Shown here in pieces: positions 1 to 8,222 of a stretch of DNA of 64,000 nucleotides; position 1 is the stretch's first letter; the number at the start of each line of letters is the position of its first letter. This DNA is from Candidatus Palauibacter scopulicola. GTDB taxonomy: Bacteria; Gemmatimonadota; Gemmatimonadetes; Palauibacterales; Palauibacteraceae. The stretch covers positions 62,001 through 126,000 of the forward strand of contig NZ_CANPWG010000065.1 in the NCBI RefSeq assembly GCF_947581915.1, written 5' to 3'. The position numbers were made by a program, and so were the translations under genes. The notes beneath the pieces were generated by a model. It saw only the letters and a list, made by a program, of their open reading frames with translations. It ran no database searches and was not told the DNA's origin.

Positions 1-573
1 CTTCCGCTGCACCTGTGGGCCCCCGTGGCGAACCGCGACCGTTCCCTGTGGCTCGTCGAGAAGGCCGTGGAGCTGGGCGCCGCCGCGATCACCTGGATCG
101 AATGGGAGCGGTCGCGCTCCGTGGCCGACGCCGCCCGCTCCGAGGGCTTTCTGCGGCGGGCGGAGGGCCGCGCGAGGGCGGCGCTGAAGCAATCGGGCCG
201 CAGTTGGCTCCCCCGTTTGCGCGGGTCCATGATGCCGGACGAGGCGCTCGGCCGCCACGACGGAGCCGGGTGGCTGGCCGACGCGGAAGGGCGACCCTGG
301 CTCGCCGACGCGGAAGGGCGACCCTGGCTCGCCGCCGGGATCGCCCGCGGCCGGGAAGGGCGACGCGGGGGAAGCGGGCTGACCGTCGCGGTGGGGCCCG
401 AGGGAGGCCTCACGCGGCCGGAGCGGCAGCGCTGCCTGGAGGCGGGCTTCGAACCCGTTTCCCTGGGTCCCGCGGCGTTGAGGTTCGAGACTGCCGCGGT
501 GGTCGCCGTGGCGGTGGCGGCGGCGATGTTGGCCGCCGACGAAAACGAGGCAGGCGACGAGGGGATGACATGA
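1..573 (+). CDS. rsmE: 16S rRNA (uracil1498-N3)-methyltransferase RsmE, 5'-truncated by the window edge
   Basis: RsmE is a SPOUT-class enzyme that uses S-adenosylmethionine to methylate N3 of U1498 in 16S rRNA. The reading frame is open from base 1, so the N-terminal PUA-like domain lies outside the window. What is visible is the SPOUT domain: a KAVELG segment near base 60 (KatELG in the family), GPEGG at 394-408 and the LRFETA knot motif at 478-495. The stretch before GPEGG is longer than usual and carries a perfect nine-residue tandem repeat (WLADAEGRP, 271-324). The TGA overlaps the next gene's ATG (ATGA), so the two are probably translationally coupled. The family call is firm; only the start is unknown. 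Confidence 0.93.
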   Translation, partial: LPLHLWAPVANRDRSLWLVEKAVELGAAAITWIEWERSRSVADAARSEGFLRRAEGRARAALKQSGRSWLPRLRGSMMPDEALGRHDGAGWLADAEGRPWLADAEGRPWLAAGIARGREGRRGGSGLTVAVGPEGGLTRPERQRCLEAGFEPVSLGPAALRFETAAVVAVAVAAAMLAADENEAGDEGMT

Positions 574-905
574 CGGACTGCGTGTTCTGCGGCATCGCCT
601 CGGGGGCGATCCCGGCGACGATCGTCGCCGAGGCGGAGGACTGGGTGGCGTTCCGGGATCTCGAACCCCGGGCGCCGGTGCATGTGCTCGTCATCCCGCG
701 GGCGCACGTGTCGAGCCTCGCGGCCCTCTCGAAAGGGCCGCTCGGAACCCGACTCCTTCTCGCGTGTGCGGCGGTGGCGGACGCGGAGGGGCTGGACGGC
801 GGGTACCGCGTCGTCACGAATGTCGGCGGCGACGGCGGCCAGGCCGTGCCCCACCTGCACTTCCACGTGCTCGGCGGCCGCCGCATGGGCTGGCCGCCCG
901 GGTAG
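570..905 (+). CDS. HIT-family (histidine triad) nucleotide-binding hydrolase
   Basis: This is a small protein of 111 residues. It has an N-terminal CxxC (CVFC), the central segment HVLVIPRAHV typical of Hint-type proteins, and the C-terminal triad HLHFHVLGG, which carries the catalytic histidine. Hint proteins hydrolyse purine nucleoside phosphoramidates such as AMP-lysine or aminoacyl-AMP. The ATG at 570 overlaps the rsmE stop (ATGA), and this start gives the exact family N-terminus (MTDCVFCGI). A longer frame open upstream is only a shadow of rsmE. mutS2 begins 5 bases after the stop. The physiological substrate cannot be read from sequence. Confidence 0.93.
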   Translation: MTDCVFCGIASGAIPATIVAEAEDWVAFRDLEPRAPVHVLVIPRAHVSSLAALSKGPLGTRLLLACAAVADAEGLDGGYRVVTNVGGDGGQAVPHLHFHVLGGRRMGWPPG

Positions 906-910
906 CCGCC

Positions 911-3295
911 GTGGACCACGCCCTAAGGGTGATCGAGTTCGACCGCGTGCTGGCGGCGGTCGGCGAAGGCGCCGTGTCGGAGGCGGGCCGCGCTGCCGTG
1001 CACGGGCTCCGGCCGCTTCGGAACGCGGCATCCGCGCGCCGCTCGCTCGCGGCCGTGCACGAACTTCGGGAGCTGATCGGGAGCCGGGACGGATGGGTGC
1101 TGGATCCGATCGCGCCGCTGGGCGGGGCTCTCCGGCGGCTCGCGATCGAAGACGCGGCGCTGGAGCCGGCTCAATTGCTCGCGTGTGGACAGGTCATGGC
1201 CGTCGCGCGCGCCGTGCGGCGACTGGAGGCGCGCCTCGACCCCGATGGCCTCCCGGCCGAGCATGTGAGCCGGGTGTGGGGGGAGGCGGCCCTCGAGAAA
1301 CGGATTGCGCGCACCTTCGATGCGACGGGTGCGGTCGCGGACGGGGCCTCCCCGGAGCTTCGGCGCATCCGCCGCGCGCTCGCCACGCGGCGCGGCCGGC
1401 TCGTTGACGAACTCACGCGCTACGCCCGCTCGCTCCCGGAAAGGGTCCGCGTGCCCGACGCCTCGGTCACCGTCCGCAACGGCCGCTACTGCATCCCGGT
1501 CCGCCGCGAGGGCAAGGGGATCGCAGGCGGTCTCGTACACGACGCGTCCGCCAGCCGCCGGACCCTGTTCGTCGAGCCGTCGCGCGCCATCGAGGCGATG
1601 AACGAGATCCGTGAACTGGAACTCGGCGAGGCCCGCGAGGTGGACCGGATTCTGCGGGACCTCTCCTCCGCCGTGCGCGCCCGCGCGAGCGAACTCGCCG
1701 CCTCGCACGCCGCCCTCGTGGAACTGGATTCGCTGCGCGCCCGCGCGCTCTTCGCGGACGAGATGGACGCCGCCCCCCCGGCCTTCGTCGAGGCGGGGTC
1801 CGAGGGGATCCACATCCGCGGCGCTCGTCATCCTCTCCTCGCCCTCGATGCCGGCGGAGCGGTCCCGTTCGACCTCGACCTCTCGGCGGGCGAACGCGTC
1901 CTTCTCGTGTCGGGCCCCAACGCGGGGGGGAAGACGGTGTTTCTGAAGACGCTCGGCCTGCTGTCCGCGCTCTCTCAGAGCGGCGTGCTGCCGCCCCTCG
2001 GCGCCGGGAGCCGGATCCCCTTTTTTCGCCGCTTCTTCGCGGTCATCGGGGACGAACAGTCGATCGAAGCGTCGCTCTCCACCTTCGGTGCGCAGGCGCG
2101 AAACCTGGCCGGCATTCTGCGCGACGCCGGAGACCGGGACCTCGTCCTCTTCGACGAGATTGGAAGCGCGACGGATCCGGCCGAGGGGGGCGCGCTAGCG
2201 GCGGCGTCGCTGCGGCGGCTGGCTCGGCAGGCTCGACTGACGGTGGCCACGACGCACCTCGGCGACCTCAAGCGCCTCGCCGACGAGAAGGCCGCGGCCG
2301 TGAACGCCTCGCTGGAGTTCGATGGAACGCGGCTCGAGCCGACATACCGTCTGGTCAGGGACCGGCCCGGCCGCAGCTACGCGCTCGTCATCGCCGCGCG
2401 GCTCGGGGTCCCGGATGACGTCCTCGCCGATGCCCGCGACCGGCTCGGGCCGGAGCACGTCTCGCTGGACACGCTCCTCGCCCGGCTCGAGGCCGAACGG
2501 GGCGAGGTCGAGGACCTTCGGGTCCAACTCGAGCGCCGGGCCGGAGAAACGGCCGAACGCGAACGCGACCTCGCGTCCAGGGAGACCGCCCTGGCCGATT
2601 CGGAGCGCGCCGCCGCTCGCCGGCGGGAGGTGGAGCGGCTCGCGGCGCTGCGCGAGGCGCGAGGCCGGGTGGAGGCCGCGATCTCACGGCTCGAGGCCGA
2701 GTTCGCGGCGGGGGATGAACTGCGCCGGCGGCAGGCGAAGCGGGCCGCGCGGGGGGAAGTGGAGCGGGCGCTTCGGGCGTCCTCCCGTGCGCTTGGTGCG
2801 CTGGGCGACTCCGCGCCTCCGTCCGCCGAGCGAACGGTCGGGGTTGGCGATACCGTCCGGTGGGACGCGTCCGAGCGGCCGGCGCGCCTCGTAGAGATTC
2901 GGGAGGACCGCGGTGTCATCGAGGTGGGAGGACTGCGGCTCACGGTACCGCTGCGCGAGCTGACGCCCCATTCTGCACCGGCGGGCGGTTCGTCCGGCCC
3001 GGCCGGCGTCCGCGAAGCCGCCGCACCGCCGCCGCGCCGACCGGACTTCAGCGTCGCCACGGAGGTCGATCTCAGGGGCCTGCGCGTCGACGAGGTGGAG
3101 GGGACGCTCAATCCGGCCGTCGATGCGGCTGTGGTCGGCGACCTCCCGTGGCTCAGGATCATTCACGGAAAGGGAACGGGCGCGCTGAGGGAGAGGGTGG
3201 GGCAGCTGCTCGCCGCGGATCCGCGGATCCGGCTCTTCAGAACCGGTGAATCGAACGAAGGGGGCACAGGCGTCACAGTCGTGGAATTCGAATGA
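911..3295 (+). CDS. mutS2: Endonuclease MutS2
   Basis: This protein of 794 residues has the full MutS2 layout: an N-terminal clamp/core region, a MutS-type ATPase with Walker A GPNAGGKT at about residues 335-342 and Walker B DEIGSATDP, a long charged coiled-coil segment (about 510-640), and a C-terminal Smr nuclease domain with VDLRG near 719 and the HGKGTG loop near 750. MutS2 suppresses homologous recombination and, in some bacteria, rescues collided ribosomes; it does not do mismatch repair. I chose GTG 911 because it gives the usual N-terminus (LRVIEFDRVL) just after the HIT gene. An upstream in-frame extension would run through the HIT gene. dnaG starts 63 bases downstream. Confidence 0.93.
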   Translation: MDHALRVIEFDRVLAAVGEGAVSEAGRAAVHGLRPLRNAASARRSLAAVHELRELIGSRDGWVLDPIAPLGGALRRLAIEDAALEPAQLLACGQVMAVARAVRRLEARLDPDGLPAEHVSRVWGEAALEKRIARTFDATGAVADGASPELRRIRRALATRRGRLVDELTRYARSLPERVRVPDASVTVRNGRYCIPVRREGKGIAGGLVHDASASRRTLFVEPSRAIEAMNEIRELELGEAREVDRILRDLSSAVRARASELAASHAALVELDSLRARALFADEMDAAPPAFVEAGSEGIHIRGARHPLLALDAGGAVPFDLDLSAGERVLLVSGPNAGGKTVFLKTLGLLSALSQSGVLPPLGAGSRIPFFRRFFAVIGDEQSIEASLSTFGAQARNLAGILRDAGDRDLVLFDEIGSATDPAEGGALAAASLRRLARQARLTVATTHLGDLKRLADEKAAAVNASLEFDGTRLEPTYRLVRDRPGRSYALVIAARLGVPDDVLADARDRLGPEHVSLDTLLARLEAERGEVEDLRVQLERRAGETAERERDLASRETALADSERAAARRREVERLAALREARGRVEAAISRLEAEFAAGDELRRRQAKRAARGEVERALRASSRALGALGDSAPPSAERTVGVGDTVRWDASERPARLVEIREDRGVIEVGGLRLTVPLRELTPHSAPAGGSSGPAGVREAAAPPPRRPDFSVATEVDLRGLRVDEVEGTLNPAVDAAVVGDLPWLRIIHGKGTGALRERVGQLLAADPRIRLFRTGESNEGGTGVTVVEFE

Positions 3296-3358
3296 GCGCG
3301 GGTTGCGCGCGGTGCGCGGGATGATGGACCGCTCAGCTCCCGGTGCGGAGGCGGGATC

Positions 3359-5170
3359 GTGGTGAGCGACAGCCTCGTAGAGGACATCCGCGCGCGGGCG
3401 GACATCCTCGAGATCCTGGGGGAGTACGTCCAGCTGCGACGATCGGGGAAGAGCTACCGCGGACCCTGCCCCCTGCACGGCGGAGACGGCCCGAACTTCG
3501 CGGTCGAACCGCAGCGCCAGATCTTCAAGTGCTTCGTCTGCGGGGAGGGCGGGGACGTCTTCGGCTTCCTGATGAAGCACCTCGGTCTCGACTTCCCGGA
3601 GGCGGTACGACACGTGGGCGCGAAGGTCGGGATCGAGGTTCCGCACCGGGAGGAGCGCCGCGAGGATCCGTATGCGCCGCTGCGCGGAGTGCTCGCCTTC
3701 GCGGCCGAGTGGTTCCAGAGCCGGCTGCGCGAGGCGGCCGGCGCCGGCGCGCGCGACTATCTGAAGGGGCGCGGGCTGTCGCTGGAGGAGGCGCTCGACT
3801 TCGGGCTGGGCTATGCGGACGACGAGTGGCGGGCGCTCCGCTCGGCTGCGGCTCGACACGGGATCGAGGAGGGGACCCTGCTCGAACTCGGGCTTCTCGC
3901 GACGAGCGAGAGGGCGGAGGAGCCGTACGACCGTTTTCGCGGGCGTCTGATGTTCACGATCCAGGACCTGCGCGACCGGCCGATCGGCTTCGGCGGCCGC
4001 ATCCTCGATGCCTCCTCCGACGCGCCCAAGTACATCAACTCGCCCGAATCCCCCGTCTTCCACAAGGGGGAGGAGCTGTACGGGCTCAACCGGGCCCGGC
4101 ACGCCATGCGACGCGAGGGCCACGCCGCGATTGCGGAAGGGTTCACCGATGTCATCGCGCTGCACCGGGCCGGCCTCGGCTTTGCGGTCGCCGGGCTGGG
4201 GACGTCGTTCACGGCGGACCAGGCGCGCCGCATCGGGCGATACACGAAGCGCGCCTACCTGCTCTACGACAGCGACCTCGCCGGACTGCGCGCGACGTTC
4301 AGAACCGGGGACATCCTCCTCGCCGCCGGGATCCACCCGATGGTCGTGTCGCTCCCGTCCGGCGAAGATCCCGATTCCCTCATCCGCCGGGACGGTCCGG
4401 CCGCCATCCGGCAGCTCCTCGACGACGCGGTGGATCTTCTCGAGCGCAAGCTCCAGATCCTTCGCCGCGAGGGGTACCTCGACCGTGTGGAGGGGCGCCG
4501 CCGCGCGGTGGATGGTCTGCTCAGCACCCTGAGGGCGGTCTCCGATGCGGCGCTCCGCGACATCTACGTGGACCGGGCGGTGGAAGGGCTGGGAATACGG
4601 CGCGACACGCTCGTGGATGAGATCGCGCGCCTCGAGCGCTCCCGGCTTCGACGCCGTCCCCCCGCCGCCGGCGCGGGACGTCCCCGTCGCGGGCCATCCC
4701 CGGCCTCGCGGACCGAACACGATCTTCTCCTCCTTCTCGTTCGCGATCCGGCGCTTACCCGCCAGGCCGTGCGCGTCGGACTCGGACCCGACCACATGTC
4801 CGACCCGCGGGGCCGCGAACTGTTCGAGATCCTGTCGGCGGCATCGGACGAGGGGGTCGATTCTCCGGACTGGACATCCGCCTCCGCCTCCGCCGCGGAA
4901 TTGGCGAGGGCGCTGCGCGAGTCAGACCGGGAGCTCCCGGACGCCGCCCGGGTATTCGACGCCGTGGTGCGCCGCCTTCTCTATCGACGGCATCGCGAAC
5001 GGATCGAGGAGATTGGCCGCGCGATCGAGCTTGCGGAGCCGGAGCAGCAACGTCGATTGTTGGGTGAGAAACAGGAACTCGTGCGCGAACTTCGTGCCGC
5101 GGGCGAGTCGGGGGCGTTCATGCCGGCCGCCGAAGGCGAGACGCCGCCTGCCGGGGCCGCGCAGCGATGA
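3359..5170 (+). CDS. dnaG: DNA primase DnaG
   Basis: DnaG makes RNA primers for replication. The protein is 603 residues. The CHC2 zinc finger is C37-x2-H40 and C58-x2-C61. The TOPRIM domain contains E260 in EGFTDV and the metal-binding pair D304/D306 in YDSDLAG, where most primases have DGD. The C-terminal domain, expected to bind the DnaB helicase, starts after a Pro/Arg-rich linker near residue 440. The start is GTG at 3359, with GGAGG at 3347-3351 seven bases upstream; a second GTG follows directly at 3362. The stop overlaps the next ORF's first ATG at 5167. It lies downstream of mutS2, with no strong promoter visible between them. Confidence 0.95.
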   Translation: MVSDSLVEDIRARADILEILGEYVQLRRSGKSYRGPCPLHGGDGPNFAVEPQRQIFKCFVCGEGGDVFGFLMKHLGLDFPEAVRHVGAKVGIEVPHREERREDPYAPLRGVLAFAAEWFQSRLREAAGAGARDYLKGRGLSLEEALDFGLGYADDEWRALRSAAARHGIEEGTLLELGLLATSERAEEPYDRFRGRLMFTIQDLRDRPIGFGGRILDASSDAPKYINSPESPVFHKGEELYGLNRARHAMRREGHAAIAEGFTDVIALHRAGLGFAVAGLGTSFTADQARRIGRYTKRAYLLYDSDLAGLRATFRTGDILLAAGIHPMVVSLPSGEDPDSLIRRDGPAAIRQLLDDAVDLLERKLQILRREGYLDRVEGRRRAVDGLLSTLRAVSDAALRDIYVDRAVEGLGIRRDTLVDEIARLERSRLRRRPPAAGAGRPRRGPSPASRTEHDLLLLLVRDPALTRQAVRVGLGPDHMSDPRGRELFEILSAASDEGVDSPDWTSASASAAELARALRESDRELPDAARVFDAVVRRLLYRRHRERIEEIGRAIELAEPEQQRRLLGEKQELVRELRAAGESGAFMPAAEGETPPAGAAQR

Positions 5171-5184
5171 CAGTCGGAGAGAGA

Positions 5185-5904
5185 ATGCAAGCGACCGATA
5201 TCGTCGAGGAGTTACTCACGCTTCAGGAGATCGATCACAGGATCCTGAAGATAGAAGATGAACTCGAGAGTCTCGGCCGGGAGGAGGCCGGGCTCCGGGA
5301 AACCGTGGAGACGCTGGAGTCGCAGGTCGCGCGGATCCGGGCGGAAGCGGAGGAGGCGGAAGGGCGCGTGCGGCAGTTCCACCGGTCCGTCGAGGCCGGC
5401 AGAGCGACGCTCAAGCGCCTCGAGGTACGCTCCGTCGCGGTGGCGAACATGCAGCAGCATCTCGCCGTTCGGAGCGAAACGGACACGGCCCGGCGCAACC
5501 TGCGGGCGGCGGAGGATGACCAGCTCGACGCCATGCAGGATGTGGAGACCGCGCGCGGGGCGCTGAAAGCGGCGGAAGCGGAGCTGCGGGAGGCCGCCTC
5601 GCGGCTGGCGGACCGGAGCACCGCCGCCGAGCAACTGCGGGCGACCCTGGAGGGGGATCTCCAGCACTGCGGCGCCAGCCGAAGAACGCAGGAAGACCGA
5701 CTGGACCGCCGGGCACTGCAGTTGTACCGCACGGCGGGAGGAGGGGGGCGCCAGGCGGCGCTCGCCGAGCTCACCGTCGATGGGGTGTGCGGCCGGTGCT
5801 ATACCTCGATACCGAAACAGCTACAGGCCGAGATCCGGGCGCGGCGGCACCTCGCCGTCTGCGAGGGTTGCGGAATCATCCTCTACCCCGGGGCTCTGGT
5901 GTAG
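5185..5904 (+). CDS. Coiled-coil zinc-ribbon protein (DUF164/zf-RING_7 family)
   Basis: The protein has about 239 residues. Residues up to about 180 form a long heptad-rich coiled coil full of Glu, Arg, Ala and Leu. The C-terminus is a zinc ribbon with two CxxC pairs (CGRC and CEGC) around an Arg-rich helix. This layout is the DUF164 family, often found near dnaG or rpoD; its function is not firmly established. I use ATG 5185 because GGAG at 5176-5179 sits five bases upstream. The alternative ATG 5167 overlaps the dnaG stop (ATGA) and adds six residues, so coupled initiation there is also possible. Confidence 0.85.
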   Translation: MQATDIVEELLTLQEIDHRILKIEDELESLGREEAGLRETVETLESQVARIRAEAEEAEGRVRQFHRSVEAGRATLKRLEVRSVAVANMQQHLAVRSETDTARRNLRAAEDDQLDAMQDVETARGALKAAEAELREAASRLADRSTAAEQLRATLEGDLQHCGASRRTQEDRLDRRALQLYRTAGGGGRQAALAELTVDGVCGRCYTSIPKQLQAEIRARRHLAVCEGCGIILYPGALV

Positions 5905-5926
5905 TGTCGCTGACGCGTCCCGTCAT

Positions 5927-6517
5927 TTGAGGCTTCGCATCATCGCGGGCGACCTGGGCGGCCGCTTCATCGACGCCCCCCGTGGACGGCGCACCCGTCC
6001 GACGGCGGAGCGGGTGCGGGAGGCCTGGTTCTCCGCGCTCGCGGGCGAGGTCGATGGAGCCCGGGTCGCGGATCTCTACGCCGGCTCGGGAGCCCTGGGG
6101 ATCGAGGCGCTGTCGCGCGGCGCCGCGCACGTCCATTTTGTCGAGTCCGATCGCCGGGCGGTGGCGCTGCTCCGCCGCAACGTCGCCACGCTCGATCTCG
6201 CGGATCGATCGCGCGTGGTGCGGGACGATGCCATCGCCTGGGTCGACGGTCTCGACAAACCGGACGCCGTGCCCGGCCCGGGCGCGCCTCTCGACCTGGT
6301 CTTCGCGGATCCACCGTATGCGTCCACCGGCGGCGAGCGGCTGGTCGAGCGCTTCCGAGCCCGTCCATTCGCCTCACAACTGTGGGTCGAGCACCGTCCG
6401 GACGCCGAATGGGCGGTCGTGGCCGACTGGACGAGGGAATACGGTGACACCTGCGTCAGCCGGTTCCGGGCTCCGGCCGAAGCGTCAACCCGAACACTCT
6501 CACGGGGAACCCGATGA
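5927..6517 (+). CDS. rsmD: 16S rRNA (guanine966-N2)-methyltransferase RsmD
   Basis: This is a Rossmann-fold methyltransferase of about 196 residues that modifies G966 in the 30S P-site region. Family signatures are RIIAGDLGGR at the N-terminus, RPTAERVREAWFS, the SAM-binding loop DLYAGSGALGIEALSRGA and the catalytic FADPPY. The start is uncertain. TTG 5927 places RLRIIAG at the usual position, and no ATG or GTG lies in frame between the upstream stop and this site; no convincing Shine-Dalgarno is seen. The 3' end overlaps coaD as ATGA. The rsmD-coaD pair is common in bacteria, which supports both calls. Confidence 0.9.
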   Translation: MRLRIIAGDLGGRFIDAPRGRRTRPTAERVREAWFSALAGEVDGARVADLYAGSGALGIEALSRGAAHVHFVESDRRAVALLRRNVATLDLADRSRVVRDDAIAWVDGLDKPDAVPGPGAPLDLVFADPPYASTGGERLVERFRARPFASQLWVEHRPDAEWAVVADWTREYGDTCVSRFRAPAEASTRTLSRGTR

Positions 6518-7023
6518 ACAATGCCGTCGCCGTGTACCCCGGGTCGTTCGACCCGCTGACGGTCGGGCACGAGGACATCGTGCGCAGGAGCCTGGGGGTC
6601 GTCGAGCGCCTGATCGTCGCCGTGGCGGAGACGGCCACGCAGGCCAAGTCGGGACTGTTCGAGATCGAGGAACGCGTCGATCTGATCCGCGAAGTCTTCG
6701 CGGACGAACCCAGGATCGAAGCGACGTCCTTCTCCGGCCTGCTCGTGGATTTTGCCCGCTCCCGCGAGGCCCGGATCATCGTGCGCGGGCTGCGGGCCGT
6801 GAGCGACTTCGAGTACGAGTTCCAGATGGCGCTCATGAACCGCTCGCTCTGGCCCGAGGTTGAAGTGCTCTTCATGGCGCCCTCCACGCGTCACACGTTC
6901 CTGAGTTCCTCGCTGGTGCGCGAAGTCGGACGCCTGGGCGGGGACGTGACGGACTTCGTGAGCCCGGTCGTGAAGGCCCGCATGGACCGCGCCTTCGGGC
7001 GCGACGCAGCGACGCACGGGTGA
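6514..7023 (+). CDS. coaD: Phosphopantetheine adenylyltransferase
   Basis: CoaD joins ATP and 4'-phosphopantetheine to give dephospho-CoA, the fourth step of CoA synthesis. The length (169 residues) is normal. The nucleotidyltransferase motif is GSFDPLTVGH (TxGH) near the N-terminus, RGLRAVSDFEYE is the pantetheine/ATP-binding segment, and the C-terminal SSSLVRE matches the ISSTxVR motif. ATG 6514 overlaps the rsmD stop, and its own stop overlaps the next gene's GTG, giving two consecutive coupled junctions. Confidence 0.96.
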   Translation: MNNAVAVYPGSFDPLTVGHEDIVRRSLGVVERLIVAVAETATQAKSGLFEIEERVDLIREVFADEPRIEATSFSGLLVDFARSREARIIVRGLRAVSDFEYEFQMALMNRSLWPEVEVLFMAPSTRHTFLSSSLVREVGRLGGDVTDFVSPVVKARMDRAFGRDAATHG

Positions 7024-7874
7024 CGCCGCCGACCAGGGCCGGCTTCATCGACGGGCTGAGGGCGCGGGCCGCCGCCCTCGAGCGGCGCATCGGCTTTCCG
7101 GAGGCGCACGAGACCCGCACGGCGCTGGCGATTCGCCGGTTGCGTGAGGAGGGGTGGGTACGCCCCGTGGAGATCCGGGATGGCTCGGGCGGCCTCGAGC
7201 GTGCCGCGCAATGCCTCGCGGCGGGGGAACTGGACGGGGTCGTGGCCGGCGCCGTGCATCCGACGGCCGACGTCATCCGGGCCGGGCTGAAGGTCGTCGG
7301 CCTGGCCGACGGCGTGGAGACGGTCTCAGCCGCGTTCTACATGGTGTTTCCCGGTCCCGGCGAGCGGGTGCTCACGCTCACGGACGCCGCGGTCGTCCCG
7401 GCGCCCACCCCGGCCCAGATGGCGGAAAGCGCCTCGGCGGCCTGCGACGCGCACCGAGCGATTGCCGGAGAGGAACCGGTCGTCGCGTTTCTCTCATATT
7501 CCACTCTCGGCTCGGCCGCGGGTCCGGCGGTCGAACACGTGCGCGAGGCGCTGGACATCTTCCGCCACCGCCGCCCCGAAATCGCGGCGGACGGCGAACT
7601 CCAGGCCGACGCGGCGCTCGTCCCCGACGTCGCGGCGCTGAAAGCTCCCGGATCTCCGGTGGCCGGCCGCGCCAACCTGCTCGTCTTCCCGGGCCTCGAC
7701 GCCGCGAACATCGCCTACAAACTGCTCGAACGACTCGCCGGAGCGCGCGCCCTGGGACCTGTCCTTCAGGGGCTGCGGCGACCGCTGAACGACCTCTCCC
7801 GCGGCGCGTCCGCCTCCGATATCGTGGATGTCGCCTGCATTACGGCCCTCATGTCACCCGGGAGCGAAGGATGA
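7020..7874 (+). CDS. Phosphate acetyl/butyryltransferase-family protein, short form
   Basis: This protein of 284 residues belongs to the PTA/PTB acyltransferase family, which exchanges acyl groups between CoA and phosphate. The C-terminal half is strongly conserved: FLSYSTLGS, DGELQADAAL, KAPGSPVAGRANLLVFP, NIAYKL and NDLSRGASASDIVD, the last containing the Ser-Arg and Asp expected at the active site. The N-terminal part is shorter than in classical Pta (about 320-330 residues). No acetate kinase is in the window, so the acyl-phosphate partner is unknown. It is coupled to coaD (GTGA) and to the STAS gene (ATGA). Acetyl versus butyryl specificity cannot be decided by eye. Confidence 0.82.
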   Translation: MTPPTRAGFIDGLRARAAALERRIGFPEAHETRTALAIRRLREEGWVRPVEIRDGSGGLERAAQCLAAGELDGVVAGAVHPTADVIRAGLKVVGLADGVETVSAAFYMVFPGPGERVLTLTDAAVVPAPTPAQMAESASAACDAHRAIAGEEPVVAFLSYSTLGSAAGPAVEHVREALDIFRHRRPEIAADGELQADAALVPDVAALKAPGSPVAGRANLLVFPGLDAANIAYKLLERLAGARALGPVLQGLRRPLNDLSRGASASDIVDVACITALMSPGSEG

Positions 7875-8203
7875 CGTTTTCGATCGAACAGACGGGAGCC
7901 AACACCCTCGTCACCGTGGGCGGCCAGCTCACGATCAACAACCGCGGCGAACTGAAGGAGCGCGTGCTCGCGCGCCTGGCGGGTGGAGACACGGACTTCG
8001 TGATCGATTTCTCCGAGGCCGACTACATCGACTCCTCCGGCCTCGGGGTGCTCGTCAGTCTCTCCAAGCACATCCGCGACGCGGGGGGCCGCCTGACGCT
8101 GACGGGGCTGAACGAGGATCTCGAGCGGCTCTTCGCCCTGACCAGACTGGACTCGCTGTTCGAGATCGTCGAGTCCCGGGCGGCCGCGCTCGGCGAGTCC
8201 TGA
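7871..8203 (+). CDS. STAS-domain anti-sigma factor antagonist
   Basis: This is a single STAS domain of 110 residues. The segment IDFSEADYIDSSGLGVLVSL contains the DSSG loop whose serine (Ser55/56) is phosphorylated in SpoIIAA/RsbV-type antagonists. Unphosphorylated antagonists bind an anti-sigma or HATPase kinase and release its target. ATG 7871 overlaps the previous stop, with GGAGCGAAGG just upstream as Shine-Dalgarno. The gene is followed after 19 bases by a protein that carries both an RsbW-like kinase domain and an RsbU-like phosphatase domain, so the pair looks like a compact partner-switching module. Confidence 0.92.
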   Translation: MTFSIEQTGANTLVTVGGQLTINNRGELKERVLARLAGGDTDFVIDFSEADYIDSSGLGVLVSLSKHIRDAGGRLTLTGLNEDLERLFALTRLDSLFEIVESRAAALGES

Positions 8204-8222
8204 CCGGAGCCGCAGCTCCGGA

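Noticed and set aside
897..912. A 16-base string (CCCGGGTAGCCGCCGT) at the HIT gene stop that recurs at the plsC stop near 21991
   Set aside because: One shared 16-mer in 64 kb of GC-rich sequence can arise by chance, and no repeat structure or third copy was seen.
2684..4795. Long minus-strand open frame of about 700 codons across mutS2 and dnaG
   Set aside because: It is antisense to two well-conserved genes, has no family motifs and is Arg/Ala/Pro-rich, as expected from GC-rich codon positions.
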